Shown: piece by piece, positions 43,510 to 56,257 of the stretch | Layout of the letters: each line of letters opens with the position of its first letter | How positions within the stretch are numbered: position 1 is the stretch's first letter | From: Micromonospora parva | GTDB taxonomy: Bacteria; Actinomycetota; Actinomycetes; Mycobacteriales; Micromonosporaceae | Direction: 5' to 3' | NCBI RefSeq assembly: GCF_000718515.1 | Contig: NZ_JNZS01000033.1 | Location: forward strand, 4,745 to 68,744 | Length of the DNA stretch: 64,000 nt | Notes under the pieces: model-generated | Told to the model about the DNA's origin: nothing | The model's input: the letters and a program-made list of their open reading frames with translations, nothing else | Databases searched by the model: none | Position numbers and translations under genes: made by a program

Positions 43510-45110
43510 GAGCGCGCCCCGCGCTGGCCGGCACCCGCAGCGGCACCCACCCCGTCGGCCGGTTCGGCGGGGTCGGCGGCGGCACGTCGACCGCCTCGGC
43601 GGGTCACCGCGCGCAGCACCATGACGTCCTCCCGACTGAGCCCGAGGGCGAACACCACGGCCAGGTACGCCACCATGATCGCGGCGAGGCCGACAACGAG
43701 TTGCGCGGTCCACCCCTCGACCAGCCAGCGCACACCGAACCCCACACCCATCGCGACCAGCGCGGCGACCAGGCCCTTGACCATGCCCGCCGTCACCGGC
43801 ACCGTGTGCACCTGCGCTCGCACCTGCCAGACCCGGGCGACGTTCACCGCCGCCAGCGACACCGCCCAGGCCACCGCCGCGCCGAGAATGCCGTACGCCG
43901 GGATGAGCCAGAGGTTGAGCAGAACGTTGAGCAGCAGGGCGGCGAGGTTGTCCATCATGTTCACCGAGACCCGGCCGGACATGTTCAGCAACGTCCCGCA
44001 GGGCCCGGTCGCGGCGTTGACCAGCTGACCGAGCGCCAGCACCACGGTGACCGCCGCGCCGCCGGCCAGGCCCGGCCCGCCGACCAGCCGCAGCAACTGC
44101 TCCGGGAAGACCAGTAACGCCACGAAGGCCGGCAGCGACAACCGCAGCACCCAACCGGTGGCGACCCGGTAGATGCGGCGCACCTCGTCCAGTCGACCCT
44201 GGTGGTAGAGGTGCGCCAGGTGCGGACCGAACGAGGCGTTGACCGGTGCCAGCACGAACACCGCGATGGTGACCAGCCGGGTCGCCACGTGGTAGACGCC
44301 GATCGCGTCGGGACCGTAGTCGAAGAAGCCGAGCAGCAACGCGTCCACCCAGATCAGCCCGGTGGACGACAGCGAGGAGACCCAGCTGACGGTGGAGAAC
44401 CGGAACAGCTCCCCCGGCCGGTACGCGGGCCGGGCGGCGGGCACCCGGCGCACCATCCGGGCGAGCGCCACCAGGGCGAACGCTGCGGCGCTCCAGCTCG
44501 CCACCACCAGTGCCCAGAACGCGCCGGTCAGGCCCGCCCCCAGGGCGAGTGCCAGCGCGGTGAGCGCCAACCGGGCGGCCGGCTCGTAGACCTGGCCGAT
44601 GAGCGCGTAGGCCCGTTGGGTGCGCCAGCCCCGGGTGGCCGCGAGCGCTGCCTCGCACACCGTCGAGGCGGGCAGGCACAGCGCCACCAGCCGTAGCCCG
44701 GTGGTGAGCTGCGGGTCGTGCAGGGCGTCGGCGAGCCACGGCGCGCCGACCGCCAGACCAAGGGCGATCACCGTGGACGCGGCCGCCGAGATGCCGATCC
44801 CGAGCCGGATCGCGCCCCGGAGGGCGGCCGGCTCGTCGTCGGCGAGATGCACCGCCACGAACCGGGTCAGCCCGGCCCGGAAACCGGAGAGCGAGAGCAA
44901 CCCCAGCAGCGACAACACCGCGTAGACCTGGGCATACCGGCCGAGTTCGGGTACCCCCAGGGCCCGGGCCAGCAACAGCATGACCAGGAAGAGCGCCACC
45001 TGGCTGAGCACGGCGCTGGCCAGGTTCAGCACACCGCCGCGGGCCATACCGCGTACCTGCTGGTCGCCGGCATCCGGCGCGGCCGGCGGCCGGCCGGTCA
45101 CCTCGCGCAC
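43506..45110 (-). CDS. Polysaccharide flippase (Wzx/oligosaccharide flippase family)
   Basis: This 534-residue membrane protein has about fourteen hydrophobic helices and opens with GVLNLASAVLSQVALFLVML and ALGVPELGRYAQVYAVLSLLG, the usual Wzx/RfbX N-terminal pattern (LA.ALG...G.YA). The family moves lipid-linked oligosaccharide units, or polysaccharide precursors, to the outer face of the membrane. The start could also be the GTG at 45098. It follows the Wzz-like gene by 22 bases and overlaps the sulfotransferase by GTGA. It is a key marker that this is a polysaccharide export locus. Confidence 0.88.
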   Translation of the reverse strand: MREVTGRPPAAPDAGDQQVRGMARGGVLNLASAVLSQVALFLVMLLLARALGVPELGRYAQVYAVLSLLGLLSLSGFRAGLTRFVAVHLADDEPAALRGAIRLGIGISAAASTVIALGLAVGAPWLADALHDPQLTTGLRLVALCLPASTVCEAALAATRGWRTQRAYALIGQVYEPAARLALTALALALGAGLTGAFWALVVASWSAAAFALVALARMVRRVPAARPAYRPGELFRFSTVSWVSSLSSTGLIWVDALLLGFFDYGPDAIGVYHVATRLVTIAVFVLAPVNASFGPHLAHLYHQGRLDEVRRIYRVATGWVLRLSLPAFVALLVFPEQLLRLVGGPGLAGGAAVTVVLALGQLVNAATGPCGTLLNMSGRVSVNMMDNLAALLLNVLLNLWLIPAYGILGAAVAWAVSLAAVNVARVWQVRAQVHTVPVTAGMVKGLVAALVAMGVGFGVRWLVEGWTAQLVVGLAAIMVAYLAVVFALGLSREDVMVLRAVTRRGGRRAAADPAEPADGVGAAAGAGQRGARS

Positions 45111-45132
45111 CCGGCGGCCCGTTCTCCGATGG

Positions 45133-46140
45133 TCACGGCCGTGCCGCGGTCACGGTCTCCGCCGGCAGCGCGGGGGCCGCGGTGCTCGCGGCCGCCGGGC
45201 GGGTGGCGGCTCGGCCCCGCGAAAGCAGTTCGAGTACGCCCACCAGCAGCACGCCGAGCAGCAGACCCGCACCGCCCACCGGCAGGGCGGTACGCACCAG
45301 CTCGGTCAGCCGGCTCACCTCGTGCGCCTCGCCGATGCTGGTCACCTGCTTCGGGTCGGCGGCCTGGGCCTGCGCCCGCGCCGCCTGCAACCCCTCCCGC
45401 GCCTGGGACAGCGCGTTGGTCGCCGCGTCCCGTTGGGCGAGCAGCGCCTGGTAGTCGGGGAGTTTCGGCCCCAGCTCGTCGAGCTTCTTCTGGGCGGCGG
45501 TGATCGCGCTCGTCGCCGCGTCGACGCCACGGCCGTTGCCGACCGCCTGCATGGAGAGCTGCTGCTGGCGCAGGCTGGTCAGCTCGCCCAGCGTCGCCTG
45601 GTAGATCCGGTCCGGCTGGGAGACCTTGTTCGCCTTCTCCCACTCGCCGATCGCCCTGGTCGCCGCTGTGACATCGGCGTTGGCCGCCTCGACCTCACCG
45701 GTGGCGATGCCGACCTGGGAGGAGAAGAGGAACGCCAGCGCCCGGGTGGTGGTGGCGGTCAGCACCGGCGCGACGGTCGCCCGGTCACCGGCGGTGTACG
45801 TCACCTCCAACTGGCTGCTCGCGCCGACCTGGCTGATGGCGAGCCCGTCGCGCAGCCGCTCCGGCGGCACCCCGGTGTCAGCGGCCACGTCGGCGAGGAC
45901 CCGGGGTGAGGTGACCGCCGCGCCGAACGCCGCGACGAACTGGCTCGCCGCCTGCGTACCGGTGTACTGCGTCCCGGCCGTGCCACCCACCAGGGCCGGC
46001 GCCGCCACGTACGCGGTTCCGCTGAACTGCTGTGGCGCGAGCAGGACGATGGCGGCCGCGGCCCCGGTGGCGAGTACCGGCACCCCCACGAGTACCCAGA
46101 GGCGCCGCCGGGCGACCCGCAGGTAGTCGACGATCTCCAC
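45133..46140 (-). CDS. Wzz-like polysaccharide co-polymerase (chain-length determinant)
   Basis: GTG 46140 with GGGGAAAAA upstream gives 335 residues. Two membrane helices (about 14-36 and 290-312) flank a large extracytoplasmic region with a coiled coil (AITAAQKKLDELGPKLPDYQ). It opens MEIVDYLRVARRRLWVLVGV, characteristic of Wzz/KpsE-like proteins; no tyrosine-kinase domain is attached. It controls polymer length during Wzy-dependent assembly. It lies 24 bases behind the ligase/polymerase-like gene and 22 before the flippase. Confidence 0.85.
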   Translation of the reverse strand: MEIVDYLRVARRRLWVLVGVPVLATGAAAAIVLLAPQQFSGTAYVAAPALVGGTAGTQYTGTQAASQFVAAFGAAVTSPRVLADVAADTGVPPERLRDGLAISQVGASSQLEVTYTAGDRATVAPVLTATTTRALAFLFSSQVGIATGEVEAANADVTAATRAIGEWEKANKVSQPDRIYQATLGELTSLRQQQLSMQAVGNGRGVDAATSAITAAQKKLDELGPKLPDYQALLAQRDAATNALSQAREGLQAARAQAQAADPKQVTSIGEAHEVSRLTELVRTALPVGGAGLLLGVLLVGVLELLSRGRAATRPAAASTAAPALPAETVTAARP

Positions 46141-46164
46141 TTTTTCCCCAATGCTGTCGTTCAG

Positions 46165-47589
46165 TCAAACCGGGACGGACGTGCGTCGTGGCTGCTCGCC
46201 GGTCAGGTGCGGAGCCGGTTGGCGGGCGATCACACTGGCCGCCGCGGCGAACGCGACGAAGTACCAGAGGGTGACCACGTTGGATATCACGTTGGAGGCG
46301 GCGCTGACCGCCACGAAGGCGGCGGCGCAGCCGGTGAACCCGACCGCGACGCCACGCTCGAAGCTGCCCGGAGGGGCCCGCCGCAGCGCGGTCCGGGCGG
46401 TGTACAGAAAGGCGAACAGCATCAGCAGGTACGCCCCGAGACCCAGCAACCCGGTCTCCACGTACGCCCGCAGGAAGTCGTTGTGCGGCTTCTTCGCCTC
46501 GTCGGTCTCGCGCTGGGTCATGTTCGGTCCGATGCCGGTCACCGGGTTCCGGTCGGCCAGCGTGACGATCTCGGTCCAGTAGCTGATCCGCCACTGCAGG
46601 GTGTTTCCGGTCGGGTCGCCACCGACCGCGCGGGACACGCCGAGTTGGGCGAACCGTTCGCCGACGGCGGGCACCAGTGCCACCCCGGCGACCGCCACCA
46701 CGCAGAGGGTGACCAGCATCCGCTTGCTGCGATGCAGCACCGCGACCACGATCAGGCCGATCGCCGCGCCGAGCAGGGCGCTTCGGGTGTTGGTGAGCAG
46801 CAGGAACAGCAGCGAGAGCGCGAGCAGCACGCCGAGGGACGCCCGCAGTCGACGGTCCAGGAAGCGGTACACCGCGAACCCGAAGATCACCATGAACATC
46901 AGGTACCGGCCGAACGTGGTCGACTGGCTGAACGTGCCGCTGATCCGGGTGAAGTCGCCCTTCACCTCGGCCGGCGGGTTGCCCAGCAGCGACAGGACGA
47001 CGGTGTAGCCCAACGCCAGCACCAGTGAGGCGTAGCAGGCGAGCAGGACCCGACGGATCGCCGCGGTGTCCGGCATGAGCTGTTCCAGCACCACGAACAT
47101 CACCACCACGGTGAGGATCCGCAGCGCCTCCAACAGGCTGTTCGCCGGTCGGCTGGCACCGAGGGCGCTGACCACGCTGCTGGCACCGACGAGCAGCATC
47201 GCCCAGCTCAGCGGGGAACCGCGCAGCCGCCCGTGCCGGCTGAGCTGTGCGGCCAGCCAGAGCCCGGCGGCGAGGAGGAACAGCACCGCGAGCAGTGTGG
47301 AGGGGTCCGCCGCCCGGGCCGTTCCGGCGGAGTTGGCCTGGCCGGCGCTCGGTCCGGTCAGCTTGAACAGGTCCACGCAGGAACGCACCGCGAGCATCAG
47401 CAGCACGTACCCGGCGAACCGGGTCAGCGCGAGCACGGCCACCGCGATCCCCGCTACCACCGCGAGTGGCAGCACCATGCCCCGACGGTCACCGGCCGCC
47501 ATGGAGACACCGGCGATTACCGCCACGACCGCGGCGGCCAGCGCCGCGCCGCCGGTGAGGAGGCGGGTCGGGTCGAGCCGCCTGGTCAT
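46165..47589 (-). CDS. O-antigen ligase/polymerase (Wzy/WaaL-like) membrane protein
   Basis: ATG 47589 gives 474 residues; an in-frame GTG at 47622, with GGGA close upstream, would add eleven. About eleven to twelve helices are predicted by hydrophobicity. The family motif is KKPHNDFLRAYVETGLLGL near residue 385, after NPVTGIGPN. LLLTNTRSALLGA marks a further conserved stretch. In Gram-positive organisms such proteins act as the Wzy polymerase. It lies upstream of wzz-like and flippase genes in one operon. Confidence 0.85.
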   Translation of the reverse strand: MTRRLDPTRLLTGGAALAAAVVAVIAGVSMAAGDRRGMVLPLAVVAGIAVAVLALTRFAGYVLLMLAVRSCVDLFKLTGPSAGQANSAGTARAADPSTLLAVLFLLAAGLWLAAQLSRHGRLRGSPLSWAMLLVGASSVVSALGASRPANSLLEALRILTVVVMFVVLEQLMPDTAAIRRVLLACYASLVLALGYTVVLSLLGNPPAEVKGDFTRISGTFSQSTTFGRYLMFMVIFGFAVYRFLDRRLRASLGVLLALSLLFLLLTNTRSALLGAAIGLIVVAVLHRSKRMLVTLCVVAVAGVALVPAVGERFAQLGVSRAVGGDPTGNTLQWRISYWTEIVTLADRNPVTGIGPNMTQRETDEAKKPHNDFLRAYVETGLLGLGAYLLMLFAFLYTARTALRRAPPGSFERGVAVGFTGCAAAFVAVSAASNVISNVVTLWYFVAFAAAASVIARQPAPHLTGEQPRRTSVPV

Positions 47590-47801
47590 GAGCGGAGTGA
47601 CCTGCTGCGTGTGTTGTTCCACTGATCCCACTGAACTGAATCGGCGCTGCCCGGCCGCTGCCGGGCGCGGCCAACCGATGTCCTCCCGGCACAAGATCGG
47701 TTCAATCTAGCCCTGTCCCCTCGACGGTAGAAGGGGCCGTTGCGCCGACTGTTGCGTCCTCCGCCGGGTTGACCCCCGCTCCCCCGGCGAACACCGCCCG
47801 G

Positions 47802-49118
47802 TCAGTCGGCGGCCGCCGCGCGTCGTGCCCTGCCCCGTCGTCCCGGCTCCGGTGCCAGGCGAAGGTAGAGCTGCTCCAACTCGCGGGCGGCGGTGTCCCA
47901 GCTGTACCTGCCGGTGACCCGCTCGCCCAGTGCCACGGCACCGGCCCGTTCGCCCGGCAGGTCGGCGAGCAGCGACGTCAGCGCCCGGAACAGGTCGTCC
48001 TCGTCGCCGTCGCGGAACAACCGCCCTCCGGCGGCGTCGGCGCTCAGCACCTCGACGTGCGGCGCGATGTCGCTCGCGACGATCGGCAGCCCGTACGCGG
48101 CAGCCTCCAGCAACGTCAACGGCAGCCCTTCCAGCCGGGACGGTTGGACGAATCCGGCCGCACCGGAGTACAGCTCGGCGAGCAGGTCGCCGTAGGCGAA
48201 CCCGGTGAAGACGATCCGGTCGTCCGCCCCGGCTTCACGGCGCAGCCGGTCCACGAAGTCGTCGGTGAACGACGACCCGCCGACGATCGCCAGGCGCATC
48301 GGGGTCTCGGTGCGCCGGAAGGCCCGGATCAGCAGGTCGGCCGCCTTCTCCGGCACCAGCCGCCCGACCAGCAGCAGGTAGCCGCCGGGGGTCAGCCCGA
48401 ACCGGTCCTGGATCTGCCGGGTCCGTGCCGTTCGGGCCGGGTTCACGCCGTTCGGGATGTAGGTCGTCGGGCTGCCGAACCGGGTGCTGTAGTGGGCGGC
48501 GAGCCCCTGGGAGACGGCCACCCGCTGGTGCGGGACGTACCCGCTGAACCAGTGGGCGCTGCCCAGCACCGCCCGGGCGGCGAGCCCCCACTTGCCCCGC
48601 TGGTTGTCCAGTCCGTGCACTGTCAGCACCACCCGCGCCCGGGACAGGGCGCGCGGGAGCGGGGCGACCAGGGCCGGCCCGAGCCCGTGGTAGTGCACGA
48701 TGTCGGGCCGCGCGGTCATCGCCGCCATGGTCGAGGTCGCCGCGTGCACGATGGCGTCGAGGTGCTTGCTCGCGATCGTGTGGGTCTGGCGCAGCCGCAC
48801 CCCCCGGTAGCCGTCGGCGGGTGTCTCGCCGTAGCTGCGGCGGCAGTAGACGGTGACCTCGTGCCCGTAGCCGGCGAGCCGGCTGGCCATCTCCTCCACG
48901 TGCCGTTCGATCCCGCCGTAGGTCGCCGGCATCCCCTTCTGGCCGATCATCGCGATCCGCAGCGGACGCCAGCTCGCGCCCGCTGCGGCGCTGTCCCGTC
49001 CGGCGGCCCACGCGTCGAGCGCCTGCCGCGCCGCGACACCCTCGCCCCGCTGCCGGGGAATCGCAGAATGTCCGGTGCCCTGGTCCACATTGTCGGTCTG
49101 CAGGTCGGGGTGGGCCAC
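47802..49118 (-). CDS. Family 4 glycosyltransferase (DUF1972-type N-terminus, EPS cluster)
   Basis: GTG 49118 has AGGGAG at proper spacing, giving 438 residues with an N-terminal extension of about 50 residues. The catalytic part starts LRIAMIGQKGMPATYGGIER, the sequence typical of bacterial GT4 enzymes that act early in capsule or EPS assembly. The C-terminal domain has LLVGRLVPEKAADLLIRAF and the donor motif QPSRLEGLPLTLLEAAAYG. It is the first gene of the leftward EPS operon; 212 bases separate it from the polymerase-like gene, so there may be a second promoter. Confidence 0.88.
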   Translation of the reverse strand: MAHPDLQTDNVDQGTGHSAIPRQRGEGVAARQALDAWAAGRDSAAAGASWRPLRIAMIGQKGMPATYGGIERHVEEMASRLAGYGHEVTVYCRRSYGETPADGYRGVRLRQTHTIASKHLDAIVHAATSTMAAMTARPDIVHYHGLGPALVAPLPRALSRARVVLTVHGLDNQRGKWGLAARAVLGSAHWFSGYVPHQRVAVSQGLAAHYSTRFGSPTTYIPNGVNPARTARTRQIQDRFGLTPGGYLLLVGRLVPEKAADLLIRAFRRTETPMRLAIVGGSSFTDDFVDRLRREAGADDRIVFTGFAYGDLLAELYSGAAGFVQPSRLEGLPLTLLEAAAYGLPIVASDIAPHVEVLSADAAGGRLFRDGDEDDLFRALTSLLADLPGERAGAVALGERVTGRYSWDTAARELEQLYLRLAPEPGRRGRARRAAAAD

Positions 49119-49350
49119 GATGACTCCCTGCGTGACTAGGTGCGCGCCCGCGCCCGGGCAGATCAACACCTTGCCATGAACGGGCCCGTCCGCCAGCCGA
49201 TCATCCAGACAAAAAAATCATCGGTGGGATTCGTGGCTCGTGACATGCCATCCGGATGACATCTACGCGGACGGCTGTCAAACCAGGTCGACCAGCGGAT
49301 GAACAGCCGCAACGGCTTGCGTCCCACCGCGCGCGCCAGGCGGCCGGGTG

Positions 49351-50229
49351 TCAGTGGCGGGGCGACGATCCGCTCGGTTCGGACGCTCTCCTGGTGTGCA
49401 GGACGGTCAGCGTCACGGTGATCGCGGCGGCGACGCCGACGCCGGCCCAGAGCAGCGGCCTGGTCCGCAGGTCGTCGGGCAGTTGCTGACCGAGGACGAA
49501 GACGCCCATCACCACCACGAACCAGCCGAACGCCTTGCGCAGGATGTCCGCCGGGATCCGCTCGGTGAGTCGTCCACCTGCCAGGCTGCCGGCGACGGCA
49601 GCGACGGTGACCGCTGCCGCGAGGCCCCAGTTGATGTCCACTCCGGCCAGATAGCCGGCCAGGCCGGCGAACGACTTCATGGCGATGACCACCAGCGAGG
49701 TGCCGACCGCTACCGGCATCGGCAGGCCACCGAGCAGCGCCAGGGCGGGCACCACCAGGAAGCCGCCGCCCGCGCCGACCAGGCCGGTCACCAGGCCGAC
49801 CACCACACCGTCGAGGATCACCCGTGGCACCGGCAGCTCGTGTGGCACCACGGTGCCGGCGGCCTCGCGTCGGCCACGGATCATCGCCACCGCGGTGGCC
49901 AGCATCATCACCGCGAACCCGGTGAGCAGGATTCCGGCGGGGATGAGCCCGGCCAGGCGACCACCGGCGTAGGCGCCGGTCATGCCGGCGAGACCGAAGA
50001 TCAGGCCGGTGCGCCAGCGCACCCGGTGGGCGCGGACGTGCGGGATGACGCCCACCAGGCTGGTGGCGCCGACGACGAGCAGCGACGTCGCGATGGCCTC
50101 CTTCGCGGGCAGATCGGCGACGTAGACCAGCAGCGGTACGGCGAGGATCGAGCCGCCCCCGCCCAACAGCCCGAGGCTGACCCCGATCAGCACGGCCAGC
50201 CCGACGGTCAGCGCCACTGTGGCGGTCAT
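49351..50229 (-). CDS. TauE/SafE-family sulfite/sulfur exporter
   Basis: ATG 50229 overlaps the preceding stop (ATGA). The 292-residue protein has eight or so helices in two homologous halves, with GVSLGLLGGGGSILAVPLLVY in the first and GLVGAGGGFLVVPALALLGG in the second, the paired glycine-rich motifs of TauE/SafE. In CstR-controlled operons such proteins export sulfite or thiosulfate made from persulfide. Coupling to rhodanese and persulfide dioxygenase genes supports that role. Confidence 0.88.
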   Translation of the reverse strand: MTATVALTVGLAVLIGVSLGLLGGGGSILAVPLLVYVADLPAKEAIATSLLVVGATSLVGVIPHVRAHRVRWRTGLIFGLAGMTGAYAGGRLAGLIPAGILLTGFAVMMLATAVAMIRGRREAAGTVVPHELPVPRVILDGVVVGLVTGLVGAGGGFLVVPALALLGGLPMPVAVGTSLVVIAMKSFAGLAGYLAGVDINWGLAAAVTVAAVAGSLAGGRLTERIPADILRKAFGWFVVVMGVFVLGQQLPDDLRTRPLLWAGVGVAAAITVTLTVLHTRRASEPSGSSPRH

Positions 50230-50825
50230 GCCCGCTCCACGGGGCTCCCACGCAGCTGGCCCATGACGGTGTCGAGGTCGCGGCTGGCACCCCGGTTGTA
50301 GGGCAGCTTGCCGAGCAACATCCCCATGGCGCAGGTGTTGGTGACGGCAGCGACGGTCAAGCCGGCGCCGATGGCCCCGGCCACCCACTTGAGCTGCGGC
50401 ACGAACACCGAGGCGAGAATGCTGACCAGCACGATCGAGCCGGCCACCAGGCGGACCTGACGTTCGAGGTCCCAGCGGGGCACGCCCCGCGTGACCGGCG
50501 CGTCGGCCGCCTGCCAGGACATGATGCCGCCGTCCAGCACCGTCAGGTTGGGCAGGCCGACCCCCGCCAGGGCCTGCTGGGCCTGGCGGGCGCGGGCACC
50601 GGAGCGGCAGACCAGAACGACGTCCTCGTCCAGCTGGTCGCGCAACTCCCGGCGGTGCTCCTTGAGCAGGTCGAGCGGCACGTTGTAGGAGCCGGGGATG
50701 TGCGCCGTCTCGAACTCCGCCGGGGTACGCACGTCCAGCACCCGGGGCGCATGACCGGATTCGATCAGTTCGCGAAGGCCGGTGGCGTCGAGCGTGGCAG
50801 GGCGCGCGGTCTCGGAAGTACTCAC
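50226..50825 (-). CDS. Membrane-anchored rhodanese (YgaP-like)
   Basis: This 199-residue protein has an N-terminal rhodanese domain with active-site loop VCRSGARA (Cys73), then two membrane helices near 126-145 and 148-170, a YgaP-type DUF2892 tail with TNTCAMGMLLGKLPYN. The family moves sulfane sulfur between thiols at the membrane. It lies 92 bases after the MBL-rhodanese gene and overlaps the exporter start. Catalysis should be intact. Confidence 0.9.
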   Translation of the reverse strand: MSTSETARPATLDATGLRELIESGHAPRVLDVRTPAEFETAHIPGSYNVPLDLLKEHRRELRDQLDEDVVLVCRSGARARQAQQALAGVGLPNLTVLDGGIMSWQAADAPVTRGVPRWDLERQVRLVAGSIVLVSILASVFVPQLKWVAGAIGAGLTVAAVTNTCAMGMLLGKLPYNRGASRDLDTVMGQLRGSPVERA

Positions 50826-50917
50826 TTACTCCGCTTTCTTGGATGGGGTGTCAGCTGTCACGGCAGGGGAAGCCGGCCGGCGGCGGTGGCGTCGGCCGGT
50901 GGTGCGGACTGTTCCGG

Positions 50918-52318
50918 TCAGGCAGCGGTGACCAGGTCCAGGCCGGCGGTCCGGGCGTGCCCGAACGCGTCGTCGACCACGACCACCTCGCGGCCGGCGT
51001 TCGTCAGGAGAGAGGCGGCGACGGTGGCCCGGTAGCCCGAGCCGCAGTGCACCCAGACGGTGCCCGTCGGGACGTCGGCCAGCCGCCGGGGCAGGTCGGG
51101 CAGCGGGATGTGCGCGGCGCCGTCAATGTGGCCGGCCCGCCACTCGTTGGTCATCCGCACGTCGAGGATCACGTCCGCGCCGGGCAGACCGGCCGGGATC
51201 TGGCCCTTCCGCGCCGCCGCGAGGGCCCCGAAGTCCGCCATCCGCAGCTCGCGCAGCTGACCGGGGTCAGTCGCCCAGCGCGTGGCGTCGCCGGTGGCCT
51301 GCGCGGCGGGACGGTCGATACCGATGCGGACCAGTTCACGTTGGGCGTCGGCGACCTGCTGCGGTGTCTCGGCGAGCAGGGTGATCGGCACCCCCCACTC
51401 GATCAGCCAACCGAGCCAGGTGGCCATCGGACCGTCCAGACCGAGACTGACAGTGCCGGCCAGGTGCGAGGCGGCGTACGCCTTGCGGTGGCGCAGGTCC
51501 ACCACCCACTCCCCTGCTGTCATCCGCTCGCGTAGTTCGGCGGCGTCGGCGCGGGTCACCGGCGTGAGGTCGACCGGGGCCGGGCCGGCGGCGTTGGCCA
51601 CCCCCATGTGGGCGTAGTACGCCGGGTAGGCGTCGAGGCCGGCGAGGGTCTCGGTGACGAAGTCGTCAGCGGCCAGGCGCAGGACGGGGTTCTTCTCCTT
51701 CTCCCGGCCGATGGTCGACTCTGGAGCGTCGGCCTGACTGGCCGAACAGAAGCTGCCGAACCCGTGCGTGGGCCACACCTGCGCACCCTCGGGCAGCAGA
51801 TCCGCCAGCCGTTTCGCCGAGGCGTGCTGCTGCTGGGCCAACTCGTGGGCGTGCTGCTGGCCCAGCAGGTCGGTACGGCCCGTCGTGCCGAACAGCAGCG
51901 ACCCGCCGGTGAAGACGCCGGTTGCCTCCCAGCCGCCGTCGGTGGCCACGTCCAGGACGTACGACAGGTGGTGGAAGGTGTGGCCCGGCGTGCCGATCAC
52001 CCGCAGGCGCAGGGAGTCGGAGACGCTCACCTGGTCGCCGTCGGCGACCGACGTCCGCGCGAAGCCGACCTCGTCGGCCCCTGCCACCAGGTAGTGCGCG
52101 CCGGTGATCCGCGCGAGTTCCAGCCCGCCGGAAACGTAGTCGTTGTGCAGGTGCGTCTCCAGGACGTGGGTGATCCGCACGCCCTTCTCCCCCGCCAGGT
52201 ACATGATCCGGTCGATGTCGCGCTGGGGGTCGACCACGATCGCGACCTGCCCGTCCGAGGCCAGGTAGCTGCGATCGCCGAGGGCGGACGTGGCGACGAC
52301 GGAAACCTCAACTGACAT
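50918..52318 (-). CDS. Persulfide dioxygenase-sulfurtransferase (MBL fold plus two rhodanese domains, CstB-like)
   Basis: ATG 52318 gives 466 residues. The N-terminal metallo-beta-lactamase domain has THLHNDYVSGG and GTPGHTFHHLSY, matching ETHE1-type persulfide dioxygenases with mononuclear iron. The first rhodanese repeat (about 270-360) lacks the catalytic cysteine. The second has VWVHCGSGYRA with Cys425. The domain order matches CstB, which oxidises persulfide to sulfite and thiosulfate. A CstR-type operator lies 20 bases upstream. It opens the operon continued by the rhodanese and TauE genes. Confidence 0.92.
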   Translation of the reverse strand: MSVEVSVVATSALGDRSYLASDGQVAIVVDPQRDIDRIMYLAGEKGVRITHVLETHLHNDYVSGGLELARITGAHYLVAGADEVGFARTSVADGDQVSVSDSLRLRVIGTPGHTFHHLSYVLDVATDGGWEATGVFTGGSLLFGTTGRTDLLGQQHAHELAQQQHASAKRLADLLPEGAQVWPTHGFGSFCSASQADAPESTIGREKEKNPVLRLAADDFVTETLAGLDAYPAYYAHMGVANAAGPAPVDLTPVTRADAAELRERMTAGEWVVDLRHRKAYAASHLAGTVSLGLDGPMATWLGWLIEWGVPITLLAETPQQVADAQRELVRIGIDRPAAQATGDATRWATDPGQLRELRMADFGALAAARKGQIPAGLPGADVILDVRMTNEWRAGHIDGAAHIPLPDLPRRLADVPTGTVWVHCGSGYRATVAASLLTNAGREVVVVDDAFGHARTAGLDLVTAA

Positions 52319-52338
52319 GTCCTGCGCTCCTTTCCGGA

Positions 52339-52354
52339 TACCCCGGGGGGTATG
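52339..52354. promoter_or_regulatory. CsoR/CstR operator in front of the persulfide dioxygenase gene
   Basis: ATACCCCGGGGGGTAT is a GC-centred palindrome of the kind bound by CsoR-family repressors. It sits 20 bases upstream of the dioxygenase start and is nearly the same as the site before the repressor gene. Confidence 0.85.
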
Positions 52355-52510
52355 TGGACGACACACTGCTGCCTGGTTCTTCACCCACACTGTTCCCGCC
52401 CACACCATTGCCAGTCGGCGCGGCGGACCCTCGGGCACGATGAGCCCGCCGCGCCACACCTCGACGGGACGGTCCGGGCCCGCCCCCGAGAGGGCGAACC
52501 CGGGAACGCC

Positions 52511-52885
<375 letters not shown>

Positions 52886-52921
52886 TCACAGCGGATCGGC
52901 CGGGGCTCTCGGTGCTACCTG

Positions 52922-55688
<2,767 letters not shown>

Positions 55689-55849
55689 GTTTTGGGCCGA
55701 CCCGAGGTACCCCAAGGGTGGACGATTCACCCGAGGTTAACCTGCGGGGGAAGAAAAAGCGGACAGCCATGTCGAGAAGTCCCGACCGGCTCCGTCCCCG
55801 GGGTGAACGTGACCACGATGGGTCGCAGCCAGCTTCAAGGAGCATCACG

Positions 55850-56257
55850 ATGGCCAAGTACCTGCTGCTCAAGCACTACCGGGGCGGCCCGGCGGCGGTG
55901 CACGACGTGCCGATGGACCAGTGGACGCCGGCGGAGATCTCCGCCCACATGCAGTACATGCGCGACTTCGCGGCCCGGCTCGAGGCGACCGGCGAGTTCG
56001 TCGACGGCCAGGCACTCGCCCCCGAGGGCACGTTCGTCCGGTACGACGGCCCGGGCCGACCGCCGGTCACCGACGGCCCGTTCGCCGAGACCAAGGATCT
56101 CATCGCCGGCTGGATGGTGATCGACGTCGACAGCTACGACCGGGCGGTCGAGCTGGCCGGGGAGTTGTCGGCCGCTCCCGGTGCCGGCGGCAAGCCGATC
56201 CACGAGTGGCTGGAGCTGCGCCCGTTCCTGAGCGAGCCGCCGACCATCACGGAGTGA
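55850..56257 (+). CDS. DGPF/YCII-related protein paired with ECF42 sigma factor
   Basis: ATG 55850 with AAGGAG upstream gives 135 residues. The domain contains VTDGPFAETKDLIAGWMVIDV, the DGPF motif that gives the family its name, within a ferredoxin-like YCII fold. Such proteins are encoded next to ECF42 sigma factors and have been proposed to modulate them. Its stop overlaps the sigma gene start by GTGA. The precise biochemical role is not established. Confidence 0.88.
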   Translation: MAKYLLLKHYRGGPAAVHDVPMDQWTPAEISAHMQYMRDFAARLEATGEFVDGQALAPEGTFVRYDGPGRPPVTDGPFAETKDLIAGWMVIDVDSYDRAVELAGELSAAPGAGGKPIHEWLELRPFLSEPPTITE

